A stretch of DNA of 64,000 nt from Uloborus plumipes (lineage: Eukaryota > Arthropoda > Arachnida > Araneae > Uloboridae), in NCBI GenBank assembly GCA_038373865.1, contig JAXGGA010002288.1, positions 1-64,000 of the forward strand, in the 5' to 3' direction. Position 1 is the first letter of the stretch; each line of letters starts with the position of its first letter. This document shows, piece by piece, positions 1 through 10,821 of the stretch. The translations under genes and the position numbers were made by a program. The notes under the pieces are model-generated. The model was not told the DNA's origin and ran no database searches. It worked only from the letters and a program-made list of their open reading frames with translations.

Positions 1-948
1 CTTTGTGTCCAATTTATGAGCGAGGGAAATACTTCCTTTGCAAAAAAAAAAAAAAAAAAATAAAGAGCAACAAAATAAAGTAATTATCGCCAAAAATTAG
101 GCAACCACAGCAGATTCCCAATTATCGAAATATTATCAATGTGTGAAATTTAACATAAAAAGAACATTACCTTTTAATGTTGTGTAAATGAAAACAAAAT
201 TTTACAGTTGGTCGTCGTAATATTGTAGTTTTGTTTATTTTTTTTCGTACTTGTATTGCTCTTTAGTACCAAACGATTATATATGCTCATTTCGTTTTTA
301 CTCAAGAAATTAATATGTTTTGTTGTCAATCGTCTTTCCGTTGAACACCATCACTTCATTAGTGTACATTTCATTCTGGGGCATCAAAATGAAATGTCTC
401 TACGAATAGATTCGCCATTTATCGCTCTGATGCGTCACCGCCATCAAAATGAACATCTGAGCTTTTGCGTAGCAATTAAGATCGTGTGAGCAACAGTAAT
501 GAAACAAAATAGTAAATAGAACAATATTATTTCATTGCTACATTTTTATTTATCGGCTGCGAAGAAAAGCGTATATTTTATTAATGCAGAGATGTCAAAA
601 TTGAACGCCATTGCTATATGTTGCTAATTCGAAGAACGTAAACAATGAATGAATGTCGTATGACTGAATCATGAGTTGCGACCAACTTTACCTGAAAAGG
701 GAATTTATTTCCCCTAAAAAGCAGTACTAAGAGGGCCTTCGGCATCAATTCACTCTGTACTCCACTTCAGTTAACTACATCAATATTTTTTAAACCTAAA
801 AGATAGGATAAACGTCACTTTTTACAGCAGAAACAACATGCTAATAAATGTAAACAAACATTTGGGAGGTCCTTGTTCAGCGCTCTCTAGCGGGCAAATC
901 TTTACCATTGATGTTTTGAGTAATGAAGAAGCCTGTATAAAACGCTAT
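1..948. other. Non-coding AT-rich flank
   Basis: No supportable gene is seen. The stretch has an A18 run at 43-60 and several short open frames without any recognisable domain. It lies downstream of the minus-strand STPR-repeat ORF that ends at 949, and could hold the rest of that mobile element, but no Helitron-type 3' end was recognised here. Confidence 0.5.
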
Positions 949-1533
949 CTAGTGTAGCCTTGGTTCAGGTGTCTCAGCAGCCCTTTGAGATTCTAGATAC
1001 TCAGCATGTTGTCGACGCCGAGCTTGGGTCTGTTCGGGTGTCTCAGCAGCCCTTTGAGATTCTAGATATTCAGCATGCTGTCGACGCCGAGCTTGGGACT
1101 GTTCAGGTGTCTCAGCAGCCCTTTGAGATTCTAGATATTCAGCATACTGACGACGCCGATTTTGGGACTGTTCAGGTGTCTCAGCAGCCCTTTGAGATTC
1201 TAGATATTCAGCATGCTGTTGACGCCGAGCTTGGGACTGTTCAGGTGTCTCAGCAGCCCTTTGAGATTCTAAATACTCAGCATGCTGTCGACGCCGAGCT
1301 TGGGACTGTTCAGGTGTCTCAGCAGCCCGCTGAGATGCCAGATATTCAGCATACTGACGACGCCGAGCTTGGGACTGTTCTGGTGTCTCATCCGCTCTGT
1401 GAGCTGCCTCATGCTCCGCCTGTTGAAACCTTCGTAGTTCGGCTTGTAGAAACGTTTCGTTAAGTCTAGCTGCTTTCGTAGTTCGAGCTTTATTAGAGCT
1501 TTGGGAAAGATTCGACTTACGCTTTCGTGGCAT
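949..1533 (-). CDS. STPR-like 23-residue repeat protein, probably Helitron-derived
   Basis: This intact 194-codon minus-strand ORF runs from ATG at 1533-1531 to TAG at 951-949. The first 24 residues are basic (MPRKRKS...). Residues 25-47 form a degenerate 23-residue unit, residues 48-185 are six near-identical 23-residue units with core AETPEQSQARRRQHAEY, and residues 186-194 break off at AETPEPRLH. The period and the ETPEQ...R...R pattern match the STPR (score-and-three amino-acid peptide repeat) DNA-binding domain known from silkworm FMBP-1. Similar repeats also head some arthropod Helitron Rep/helicase ORFs (recalled, not searched). Helitron-like 5' sequence lies upstream on the same strand (1830-2321), so the ORF is probably the cut-off N-terminus of a Helitron protein. 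A standalone small gene is the alternative. No helicase or Rep motif is present in it. Confidence 0.6.
   Translation of the reverse strand: MPRKRKSNLSQSSNKARTTKAARLNETFLQAELRRFQQAEHEAAHRADETPEQSQARRRQYAEYLASQRAAETPEQSQARRRQHAEYLESQRAAETPEQSQARRQQHAEYLESQRAAETPEQSQNRRRQYAEYLESQRAAETPEQSQARRRQHAEYLESQRAAETPEQTQARRRQHAEYLESQRAAETPEPRLH
979..1392 (-). repeat. 69-bp coding minisatellite, six units
   Basis: Six head-to-tail 69-bp units encode the 23-residue repeats of the ORF at 949-1533. Differences between units are few and keep the frame open (for example CAC/TAC giving His/Tyr, and Ala/Asn). The antisense frame at 960-1463 is open only as a by-product of the repeat. Confidence 0.92.
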
Positions 1534-1829
1534 AACTCTTAGAAGGTACTTTTGCTACATTTCTTCAAAATACAGTAAGGTAACTATTATTATTTTTATA
1601 CTTAAGAAATGCAATACCCGCTAACATGGCTGACAAAACGTCGATTTTACGAAAGATGTATCCAAATTTTAAATTTTGAGTTAACTTATTGAGATGCAGT
1701 AGATTGGCTTGCGTATTATCCTAATGAGTTGAAGTTGAAGTAGCTAGATATTACGTCATCGGGATGCACACTGATTGGATGGTGTATAAAAGAGCGTGAA
1801 CACGATGAATTGACATTTGAGCCATGAAC
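1534..1829. promoter_or_regulatory. Leader of the STPR ORF (weak signals)
   Basis: The DNA between the STPR ORF and the upstream Helitron-like sequence has an ATTACGTCATC motif (CRE-like) near 1750 and GTATAAAAGAG near 1783. The TATA-like string reads on the + strand, so it may not serve the minus-strand ORF. No regulatory role is shown by sequence alone. Confidence 0.2.
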
Positions 1830-2321
1830 ATTTAATACGAAAAGAAAAAATAATACACGTATTCTAGTTATCAACAGAAAGTTGAGATGATACACTAAAT
1901 ACTAAATTAGGTTGCTGAAAGATTTCGGATTTATGCGAAAAATGGGCTAAAATTGGAATTAAAAAAAGGAACTACAAATCAATTTTTGGATGAATCCTAG
2001 TTTAAGGTCCGGCGATAAATTATTAAATCTGGCAACCACAGAATTATCATTGGATGATTGGATTGTTTGGCGATTTTAAGCTAAATGATAGCAACCTTAA
2101 GCTACAGTCTGAAAAAAAATCGCCAAACCCGGACCCTAAAGTAGGATTTTACCCATTTTTTTTTTTAATATCTTCATACATTATAGCCTCTATGCTATCC
2201 GGATGTATAATCTATTTTTCTCTGTGCATTTTAATTAAAATTCCTTCAAAAGTTTTTACGTGAAAGAGTCACAAACATTCATCCAAACATCTCTACAAAC
2301 TTTCGCGTATATGATGGTAGT
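1830..2321 (-). mobile_element. Helitron-type 5' region, copy 1
   Basis: Read on the minus strand from about 2321, it starts with a TACTACCATCATATACGC-like end, then CGCGAAAGTTTG, CATCC-type repeats and a segment shared with 2822-3203 and with the Helitron beginning at 56391. The shared text includes 'TTTATGCGAAAAAT' and 'GTTGAGATGATACAC' as seen on the + strand. The copy is diverged. It is oriented like the STPR ORF below it, consistent with one element. The 3' end is not identified. Confidence 0.6.
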
Positions 2322-2821
2322 AATATTTCGCAGTTTTTGGCTCCAAAAACGCGTTAGTAGAAAAATCTTCGAGAAAATCATTAAAAGCTTAGCAAGATTC
2401 ATATTCGATTGGATAATAAGTAACAGCACCAACGTAAGTACCCCCCAGAAAGAGCTTGATAATAAGTAAGTAACCAATTAGAGTAAAAAAACAATAAATA
2501 AATAAAAATAAAATAAAATGCCGTTAAGTTGTATTTAAAGTTCTACCAAAGTGGAAAATAAACAGCCAAATCCATTTATTGGTTGCCAAACTCTCTCCAA
2601 GTTATCACGTTACCGTTACTCTGAGACATATTTACATAACTTGCGAAAATAATTGATGCCGTAAACAGTCCACTAATCAAAAAATTCAATTAATTCTAAA
2701 AATATATTTGTTCCTTGCAATGCACAATAAAAAACATTTTGCTAGGGGATAAATATTCTGTTTATAAATAAGACTAAGCTACAACACGTTTTAAATACAA
2801 AGCATTTTACTTTGTGATTTG

Positions 2822-3203
2822 ACTTGAGAAAAGCCTTGAATATTCAATACGAATATCAAAAATCATACACGCAATTCTAGCTATCGACTGGGAGTTGAGA
2901 TGATGCACTAAATATTGAATTAGTTTGTTGGAAGCCTTCGCAGATTTATGCGAAAATTGTACCTAAAATTGGAATGAAAAAAGCGCTACCAATCGAACTT
3001 TCTCGAATGTCGTTGTAAATTATAGCCTATGTGTTATTCTGATGTATAAGCTACATTATGGTAAAAGTTTCATTGAAATCCATTCAGTAGTTTTTGCGTG
3101 AAAGAGGAACAAACATACATCCATCCATACATCCATCCATACATCCATCCATACATCCATCCATCTATCCATACAAACTTTCGCATATATAATAGTAGTA
3201 AGA
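2822..3203 (-). mobile_element. Helitron-type 5' region, copy 2
   Basis: This is a second minus-strand copy of the 5' segment found at 56391-56745. Its reverse complement runs from TACTACTATTATATATGC through GCGAAAGTTTG and GAACAAACAT to AAGGCTTTTCTCAAGTCAA. It differs from copy 1 by expansion of a CATACATCCATC tract (3113-3178). Only the 5' part is recognisable, so it is probably truncated. Confidence 0.65.
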
Positions 3204-3204
3204 T

Positions 3205-3263
<59 letters not shown>

Positions 3264-3281
3264 TTTTTTTTTTTTTTTTTG
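3110..3281. repeat. CATC-rich minisatellite, (TTTA)n and T-run
   Basis: A CATACATCCATC-type tract (3113-3178) lies inside the Helitron 5' segment. It is followed by about fifteen TTTA units and an uninterrupted T run up to 3281. The TYR-rich YIHP reading frame across it is an artefact of the repeat. Confidence 0.9.
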
Positions 3282-4078
3282 ATTCTTACACCTGTTACAA
3301 ATATTGACTTTGAAAAAATGGGAAACTGAAGACATTTTTATGACTTAAATATGATTGATTTAAATACTACGAACAAATGAAAAAGTGAATGTAGGTATGT
3401 GTTAATCAGTTCAACATTTTTAAGAGAAAATTTATTCATGCTTTTCGCCTGCTTTGACTAATTTTCAATCACCTCTTTTTTATGCAACACTTTCCTCTTG
3501 GATGCCTTTCTGATAAGGAAGCAGCATCATCTCAACTCAACTCAACTCACCGTAACAGCGACGAAATCGAATCAAACAATGTTTTTCACACAACAATGAT
3601 TCCATTCTACGCTCGGTCTTCGACAAAGGTCGTTGGAAAAATTTCGCCAAGACCGACGAACGCCTACGACTGGAGAGTGGAGATGATTTAACCTTTGTTC
3701 TACAACAAAGAACAATCAAGCTACTATATCCGAAGATGCCTTGTTCCATCTTCTATAAATAAGTGAAATTTTATAAATAAAGTTAGATCCGTTACTCTTC
3801 CTTTTAGCTCGTTCGCTGTTTCGTGAAGAGCGGTATTGTCAGGCAAGACACTCTGAATTATGATGTTCACCAGTTAGTTGTTCTTTTAATTTAAGGCATC
3901 GAAGGGTGAACTAGAAGAAAGCGTTTGCAAAGAACAGCGAAAGCCTCTTGTCACTACAGGAGGCAATCAATTAATATCATCAGCAATTCCATCACTTTGA
4001 ATATTGGCAAAATTTTTGTTCGATGAAAGCATGGCGCCACTGTTATTTTTCAGAGATCCAACCTTTAAAATATATATA
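3282..4078. other. Non-coding, nothing recognised
   Basis: No gene, domain or clear terminal repeat is seen. Overlapping short frames on both strands around 3482-3749 have no recognisable family features. Confidence 0.4.
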
Positions 4079-4466
4079 GGGTAAACCGACCAATGAATGA
4101 ACACTTCCAGTGAAGGAACACCTAGTAATTTTCTTGAAAAAATAAGTTTTAAAAACGTTTTTTTAGACAAACTAGTAATAGTCACTTCCTTCTATACATT
4201 TCCAAAAAGAAAATGGCTAGAAAATGCTGCGTTTGTGTTTTGTTTGGGGTGTTCATTCACTGGGTCAAGGCACTTTTTCTTCTTTCAACCCCCCAAAAAA
4301 ATCTGATCCAGAACCATAAAAATTAGCGCAATATTTTTACTAACAATTATATATGTCACCTGAAATGTTTTTACTGTCATATGACAAATGCTACAATTTT
4401 TAACGATGCTATTAATTTTCGAAAACGAAATTTCGCTGAAGTGTTCATTCACTGGTCGGTATACCC
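4079..4466. mobile_element. MITE with ~28-bp TIRs, TA-type flanks
   Basis: The left end GGGTAAACCGACCAATGAAT is matched in inverse by the right end ATTCACTGGTCGGTATACCC. Both ends continue into AACACTT/AAGTGTT. Flanks are TA on the left and TTA on the right, fitting a Tc1/mariner-type target. The element is 388 bp and has no transposase frame. Confidence 0.75.
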
Positions 4467-5485
4467 TTAAATTGGGCAAATCGGGTAAATGAGCATGGTT
4501 TAGAGTTTTTAAAAAAATTGACTGTTGATGGTTTAGAAATTGCGCAGTAGTGGCTGTAAAGCTTTAATTTATTTTTAATTGTAATTCATACATATTTTTG
4601 AAATAAATTGGAATACACGGAATTGATTACTTATGGTCACACTCTCTTAATTATGGGCATAATAAAAATTAGTAATAGTCATGTTTCAAAAACTTAAACA
4701 CTAAATTTTACTTACAATATAATCAAGTTTCAAATATTTTGACCTACCAATTCGAAAAACACTAAAATTAAAAAAAAGGCTATCTTACAAATCACTTTTG
4801 AAAGGTTTGCCCGATCAACGAAAAAAATAAACTAAACACAACCACTCTACGACTGCATTTTTATCTATCGTTGCAAAATTTAATTTGTATTTTATTATTA
4901 ATTCTAAATAATAATTTTGAGTAAGAAAGTTAAAAAAATTAATTCGCCACCCCAAAGCTCGAATCCGCTACCTTGCGGTGATTTACAAAACTACCGAAAA
5001 GGGTAAAACATTGCGTTCCATGTGTACCATTTGGTAGAAACGGAAAGCACTGTCATTGTGTGCGTAGACAGTTTGTGATGTGATTTTTTTCATTTATGTG
5101 ACATCCGACAAAAGCCGGATGTCAGTGCATCCATAAGCTCAAAATTTTTTGCATTGAAAAAAGCGTTCCTTGAAACGCCAAAACACGTGTTTGCAGTATC
5201 CCTGCTTATTTGTGCCCCCTTAACGTTGTAATTTTCTCTACATAGTTTCATAGTTTTATCTTTAATTAAGATAATCGTTTCCATTAACGATTTCCCTTGT
5301 AATTGCTCTTGCTTTGGCAACAGATTTCTTTAATAACATTATTTATGCCTAAATAGCTCCTTGTGTTGACATTTGAAAATAATCAATCATACTTTAAAAA
5401 AAACTAAAAAATACGCTTTTAGAATTAATCAAACTATAAAGAGTTTTAAACCATGATGTATTATAAGTTTACACGGAACTTATAT
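4467..5485. other. Non-coding, nothing recognised
   Basis: This is AT-rich sequence with short frames only. A CGAATCC-type motif near 4960 resembles an isolated tRNA B box, but no partner A box or cloverleaf was found. Confidence 0.35.
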
Positions 5486-5715
5486 AATACATCAACATGT
5501 AATATAGTTTAGCCTTTAGTATTAATAATATAGCATTAAATATATTACTTTTGTATTTTCAAAGAACGTGAATTTTAACTTAAATTTAGAGTTACATACA
5601 AACAAATGAAACACTTGTAATACATCAACATATAATATAGTTCAGCCTTTAATAATAACGTTAAATAACTTACTTTCATATTTGTAAAGACCGTGAATTT
5701 TATCTTTTATTCGGA
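5486..5715. repeat. Diverged tandem duplication, ~134-bp period
   Basis: Two copies begin AATACATCAACAT (5486 and 5620). Each runs through AATATAGTTYAGCCTTTA and a GTGAATTTTA block to ACATACAAACAAA. The copies differ at several positions, so the duplication is not recent. Confidence 0.75.
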
Positions 5716-6503
5716 TACATACATACAAACAAACAAACCCACATGTGAAACTAATGAAAGCGTATTAAAAAAAATTCAAAACATTTATTTGAAAAGAAAA
5801 ATGGAATTTTCACGGATAAAAGTAATGATGATATATGCTTCCACAGCAAATAATTTTATGCTACAACAGGAATAAGCAATCAAAACAAAATGAAATTGCC
5901 CTATTTAATGCTTCAGACAAAATAATCACAGCTTGAAGAAACGGATGCATGTTTGATGTGAAGCTTGTATGTACATATTATGAGTGTCAGAAATTAGGGC
6001 ATCGGGAGTTTAACTAGAACACTTTAAGTAAAATTTTGAATTCCGTTCTCTCTCTCTCTCTCATATCATTGTGTCGATTTACGAAATTATTGTCTCACTT
6101 TTAATCAGTAAAGTTTGTAAAGTTTATTTCAACTCGTTCTATTTCACAACTGAAAAACTAATTAATCGGTCAGAATCTATAGTTTAGATTGTGACCCAAG
6201 CCATTTACTTTACCGTTATGCAATTGAAGGTGTTAATATTCTCTAAAATATTTCAAACCAAATAAACATTTTACTTGCTTGAATTTTTTTTTAACTCTTC
6301 GTTAACACACAAAATTTATTTCCTCATTTTTTTCCTATTCTGACAGTTTTATTTATTTGAAAATGAATTTCAATTGTGTTATAATGAGCTTTTTAGAAAT
6401 TTTAGATGAAAGTTCTATAAAAATGTAGAAATGCAAAATAAATGAGAAAGATAGTGAGAACGAAGTCAGTACAACTGGTAAATCTTATTCCAAAAATGTA
6501 AAA

Positions 6504-6840
6504 CATAGTTTGGTTAGGAAATTTCTTACAAAAAATTGTTAAATAATTCAGCTTGCTCTATGAATGAATGTACAAAATTAAGTTCGGATTGGGGATTTCT
6601 TATCAAACATTGTTTAACAACATGGGGGAGAAAAAATGAGTTGACTTAGAGCTATGAGTAAATTAGATAAAATTCAGTTCGGGCTGGAGGTTTCGTACAA
6701 AACGTTGTTCAACAATATGGAGAAAAAAACGGAGTTGAATTTGAGCTATGAGTAAACTATATAAAGTTCAATTCTGGTTAAAGGTTTCTTACAAAATACT
6801 GTTGAAAAGTGTGAAAAAAAAAAACTTGACCTTAAGCTAT
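6504..6840. repeat. Diverged ~94-bp tandem repeat, about four units
   Basis: Units carry GTTYGG..TGG..TTTCTTAC, then TTGTTCAACAAYATGG and GAGCTATGAGTAAA, starting near 6504, 6580, 6674 and 6768. Divergence between units is considerable. There is no coding frame. Confidence 0.7.
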
Positions 6841-7308
6841 CAAAGCACTATATTCAATGTACATTAATAGTACTAAATAGTGTACAAATTCATTTTCAAA
6901 GTAATTAATTCTTACTATTTAAAAAAAACTTGTTTTCAGCATGTAAGTTAGATGTTTTTCGAAATGAAAATATTATTTTCACTTATTCTTTTCGAATGAA
7001 ACGTTTTTTTTTTTTCTTTTCAGATTTTCTGTAATTACAAATTGATAAATGACAATTTACTTCTATTTAGCACAGCGAAAATGAAATTCTTCCGTGCTCA
7101 AAAATAAATGAAATGTAAGAATAATTGAAGATGATTTAAAAAAATTAAGGACAGTACAATGTTACTTCATACTAAAATCAGTTTAGTAGTTTAGTCTGTT
7201 TATTGAAACATAGAACTAAGCAATAGCCCTCTGTTTTACTACACGGCTTACTTAACGATATTTAAAATATCTTGATTTTGAGAAAATGACAACTAACAAT
7301 AAATTTTA
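6841..7308. other. Non-coding, nothing recognised
   Basis: This is AT-rich spacer between the tandem repeat and the Helitron 3' end at 7309. No gene or terminal repeat is seen. Confidence 0.35.
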
Positions 7309-7750
7309 CTAGGTGACCCGTGCGGAATTCCGCAAAAAAAAAGAAAAAAAAAAAACTCAACTTAAAATTTAATGACAATTTTTATTGGCTTCATTATCTG
7401 CCCGAAGTTGCAGCGCAGTGTCGAAATCTATAAAGAAAAGTCCTGCGTAAGTTGGTGTAGTCCCTGCCGGAGGTTGCAAGTTCCCGATCATATGGTACAC
7501 TTGACCATGTAGTTTAAAACAATATGGACCTCTGCCAGGAATGTTAACTGAGTCCACTTTGACTGAAGCGAAGGCCAAAGCATTGTTGAATTGTCGAATA
7601 TTGTCTAGGTAGTAGACACCTTCCTGTTAGTCTGCCTGTTGGTACCCTGTTCCTTGGCATTGTAAAATCTTGTACGTTTGCACAACATCGCCATCTACTG
7701 CCGTCGTTCTGACAACTTTTCAAAGAGATCAAAGACACGTTCACTTTTAC
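7309..7750 (-). mobile_element. Helitron remnant, 3' end plus Rep fragment
   Basis: On the minus strand the element ends with the hairpin TGCGGAATTCCGCA, then CGGGTCAC and CTAG. It is followed by T in the flank, the classic Helitron 3' terminus. About 60 bp inside lies a fragment of the Helitron-like N-terminal domain (7369-7626). Most of the Rep/helicase ORF is missing, so this is an internally deleted, non-autonomous copy. The upstream boundary is uncertain. Confidence 0.8.
7369..7626 (-). pseudogene. Helitron Rep/helicase fragment (Helitron-like N domain)
   Basis: The frame is open on the minus strand from just after a TAA at 7629-7627 to the stop at 7369. The peptide contains NIRQFNNALAFASVKVDS, then GRGPYCFKLHGQVYHMIGNL and AGLFFIDFDTALQLR. 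This block is characteristic of the conserved N-terminal domain of Helitron Rep/helicase proteins (typical pattern: NIR.YN.ALAF.S...GRGPY.F..HG..YH.IG.L.P....P..AQLYI.D). No HUH nuclease or helicase motif follows; the frame instead runs into the Helitron 3' end. An adjacent frame at 7544-7744 probably continues the upstream part after a frameshift. It is a clear relic. Confidence 0.85.
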
Positions 7751-8486
7751 AACTACTACAAAAGTGATACCCTATATTAAAAATCAAATACCCAAGGCTA
7801 CTACTAAACTAAATACTAACGTTATCGCAAAACTACCATAGTATTTTGAAACAATAAAAGTTACAATTAAGGTTTACCGAGCTAAGCCTTGGCTTGAAAT
7901 GTCGCATTTAAAATTGATTTGAACAACAATGGTAACGATTTTAACAGTTGAGCAAAAAATTTAACTTTTTCAAACTTCAATCGCTTATAAGTCGCTTAAA
8001 CGTGGATTTTCGAGATTCTCGTTACGCGGCGCTAGCGGAGAAACGTTCTAAAGAACGCATTTTTTTTAATCTTTCGAATGAAATCAAAATGGAGACGATA
8101 CGACAATTATTTCGCTAGATAGAGTCAATTTTGTGCCCAAAAATTGAAGTTCGAATAAAAAACGAACCGACACTTTTTAGAGGGTGGGTCTAATTTTCGT
8201 CAATAGCCCGCGGGATAAGCTTCAAAATCATAAATTTTCATGCAATTCGATAAAGAAATGAGCGAGTTTCGACCGGGTATAGGATTCGGCTTAGAGAAAT
8301 AATATATGGAGATTAGCTTTGATATCTTGTACAGCAAAAATTTTTCTTCAAAAACACAGGTCTGAAATACATTTGTCCCAGAATGTTTTCCCTTTCCCCC
8401 GATGCGTTGTCGTAAGTATCCACTTCTTTATAGATTTTATATGCCTGTGAACCTCAAATACAAATAATTCTTTGTGATATATATAC
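7751..8486. other. Non-coding, unassigned repeat-like DNA
   Basis: No gene is seen. The stretch 7990-8290 is GC-richer (GCGGCGCTAGCGGAG, GCCCGCGGGATAAGC) and reads like part of a dispersed repeat, but no terminal repeat or second copy was found in this window. Confidence 0.3.
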
Positions 8487-8950
8487 AGGGTGCCCAGAAA
8501 TAACTGACGGCAAAAGTTATTTGCGCATAATTTACATTCAAGACGTTTTTTACTGTTGGCAACACTTAATAGATTTAGTTTAATTCTCCGAGCAATAATG
8601 CAGACGATTCTTTGAATTAAAATCCGTTTCATTTTTTGTATTATCAAGATGGATGCTAAACGCCGTTTAATTCTCGGATTGCATTTAAAAGGTAAGCGGA
8701 ATTGCGATTTGAAAAAAAAATGAAGTATTTAAATGTGTCAAAGAGATTAATTGAAAGAACTTTAAAATTGTTTAAAGAAACAGGTAGTGTAGAAGTAAGG
8801 CACAGTGGTGGAAAAAGCGAAGTGTACGAATAAAAAATTAATAAAATGTGCCCGTGAAAGAGTGCCTCTGTAGGTGCGTGCCGCTGCAGAAGCCTTTCCA
8901 AAAAGATTGCCATCTGTGGTTACAGTTAAAGGCGCGAGAATAGAAACCAT
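8487..8950 (+). pseudogene. Decayed Tc1/mariner-type transposase, N-terminal part
   Basis: The left end ACAGGGTGCCCAGAAATAAC after TATATA is a typical Tc1/mariner terminus with TA target. An ATG at 8649 opens a frame reading MDAKRRLILGLHLKGKRN and stops right after a nine-A run at 8712-8720. Shifting one frame continues with YLNVSKRLIERTLKLFKETG and SVEVRHSGG, the usual helix-turn-helix plus 'RFKETGSVEDRPRSGRP'-like linker. Further shifts give LIKCARERV. Multiple frameshifts and stops show it is dead. No matching right terminus was found, so it is probably truncated near 8950. Confidence 0.65.
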
Positions 8951-10239
8951 TACTTAAACATTGATTAACAATGATGTTACTTTCATTTAACATTTATTTT
9001 ATCACTATCACTCCAATTTATTAAATCATTAAAAATATTAGCCCAGTAAAGTTATTTCAAAAATATATTTTATTTTTTAGACACTGGCTAAAGACATTGA
9101 AATTTTTATTGGTGATTAACACCGATTTTTAGTCGGTTTTTTAAACGTAAAATTGATTTTAAGCAACAGGAAATCATGTGGGGTTTAAAATAGATTTAAT
9201 TCTTAATATTTTAAACGAAAATCTGTAATATTCTTCACAAAATCGGTACAATTTATTGATGATTCTAATTAATAAAGAACCAACTAATAAAGTGACTATA
9301 CATCTGGATTTCCCGGGACAGTCCTAAATTTTCAGTTTCGGTTAAGATTTTTCCAATTCAGGCTTTGTACCCGAATTTTGCACATTTGTTTTGATTTGTC
9401 TTGATAAAAAAAGAGTACTACACACTACTGGTTCTGATATTGCAACTGAGTGAGTATTAAGCATTATGAATAGTTTTCGAACTAGTGATAAGACACAAAT
9501 TAAAGTATACATTTCGAAGGGTGTGTTAATTATCAAAGTAAAAGATGATGAAAATTGCACTGACTCTTTTTTTTTTCATAAGTTCAAAAAATCGAAAAAA
9601 AATTTACAAGATATATTTATGTTTCAGACAAAAACAGGACTAATTCATTAAAATAATTTCAAAGGTTGAAAATTCATTATTTCATTTAAAAATGAATATT
9701 CCTTTATTTAAAGAAAAATATACTTGTGATTCTATTAAAAATAATTTTGACAGATATATTTGTACTTTAACAACAATGATAAAATAAATTATTAGTAAAA
9801 AAAGAGCGTTAGTAAATAGTCTTGGATTTCGAGTTTCGAAGTCTGGTGACTTTACAATTAAGGATGAACCCTTCTAGTGACTAATTTAAAATTAATAAAG
9901 AGCCATAATTAATTATTTAATTAAATTAATATAAAAAACAGAATAAATTAATTTTAACGTTTCTTGAAGTGAATTTTAAATAGAGACAATACGCACAATA
10001 ACTAATTTTCTCCTTCATTACGAAATAGAACGTATAAAAAAAGAATAGGCCCCGATCAAGAATGCATCATTCATAATAATTTATTTCCATTTGCAATTAC
10101 GGAAGTGAAAAGCATTCGACAATCATAGAACTTTCCCTTTCCTTATTAAACCGGCGAGAGCGAATTACTGCCGACTTTCTTATTATCATGAATCAAAAAG
10201 ATGTTACCATGTAGAACAAATTAAGAGCCGGCAACATCA
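8951..10239. other. Non-coding, nothing recognised
   Basis: The stretch is AT-rich with short frames only and no terminal repeats recognised. It separates the mariner relic from the GC-richer block upstream of the FAS1 gene. Confidence 0.35.
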
Positions 10240-10820
10240 TCCACGAAATCGAATTTTTAACCTGGAGGCGAAGCCGAGGAAAGTAGGTCAGGAGACTTGC
10301 TCATCCTCTCTCTCTCTGCATCCCCCCGCAATTCTCGCGGTTCTTCATTGGTCCAGATCGTTTACAGGTTAAGGGACCATCTTCTGCAAGTTTTGGTGGG
10401 ATGAAGTGACGTCACGAACTTGGAGAAAGAGAGGTAATAGAATATCATCACGTGGTCATTCACATAAAAAGAACTGGTGAGAGAAATTTTTGTGATTTCT
10501 CTGTCCAACGAGCGTGAGAAGGTGTTTGATATTCCATTTATGCCTATTTTTGACAACTAATCGTCATATATTCGTTGCATCGTAAGCGTTGACGGAACGT
10601 CATGGATGGATTAATTCTGCAACAGCACGAATGCCATTCTTGCATTAATTACCCAGTGTCAACTTAATTTATTCACCAACTTTGACAAACTATACATTCT
10701 TCATCAACTTTTTTCTTTGAAATAATACAACAGCACATTTATTTTAATTGAGTTTGTGATTGGAAAGCATTTTTTAATTTATCCAACTTTTTCGGATTTG
10801 TTCTTCGTCTTACGGATCAT
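10240..10820 (+). promoter_or_regulatory. Candidate promoter and 5' UTR of the FAS1 gene
   Basis: The block 10240-10560 is clearly less AT-rich than its surroundings and lies just upstream of the first coding exon. It contains a CT run near 10305-10318 (GAGA-type), an inverted CCAAT (ATTGG, 10347-10351) and a perfect CRE palindrome TGACGTCA (10407-10414). The following 250 bp up to the ATG at 10822 would be 5' UTR. No clear TATA box is seen. The transcription start and any untranslated first exon cannot be placed from sequence alone. Confidence 0.4.
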
Positions 10821-10821
10821 T

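Noticed and set aside
960..1463. 167-residue + strand repeat ORF (VSQQPFEILD-type units)
   Set aside because: It is open only because the 69-bp coding minisatellite is homogeneous. The minus strand has the ATG, the basic N-terminus and the STPR pattern.
3098..3307. YIHPYIHP repeat ORF
   Set aside because: It is a translation of the CATACATCCATC and TTTA microsatellites.
4955..4985. tRNA B-box-like CGAATCC motif
   Set aside because: It has no matching A box or stems at the right distance.
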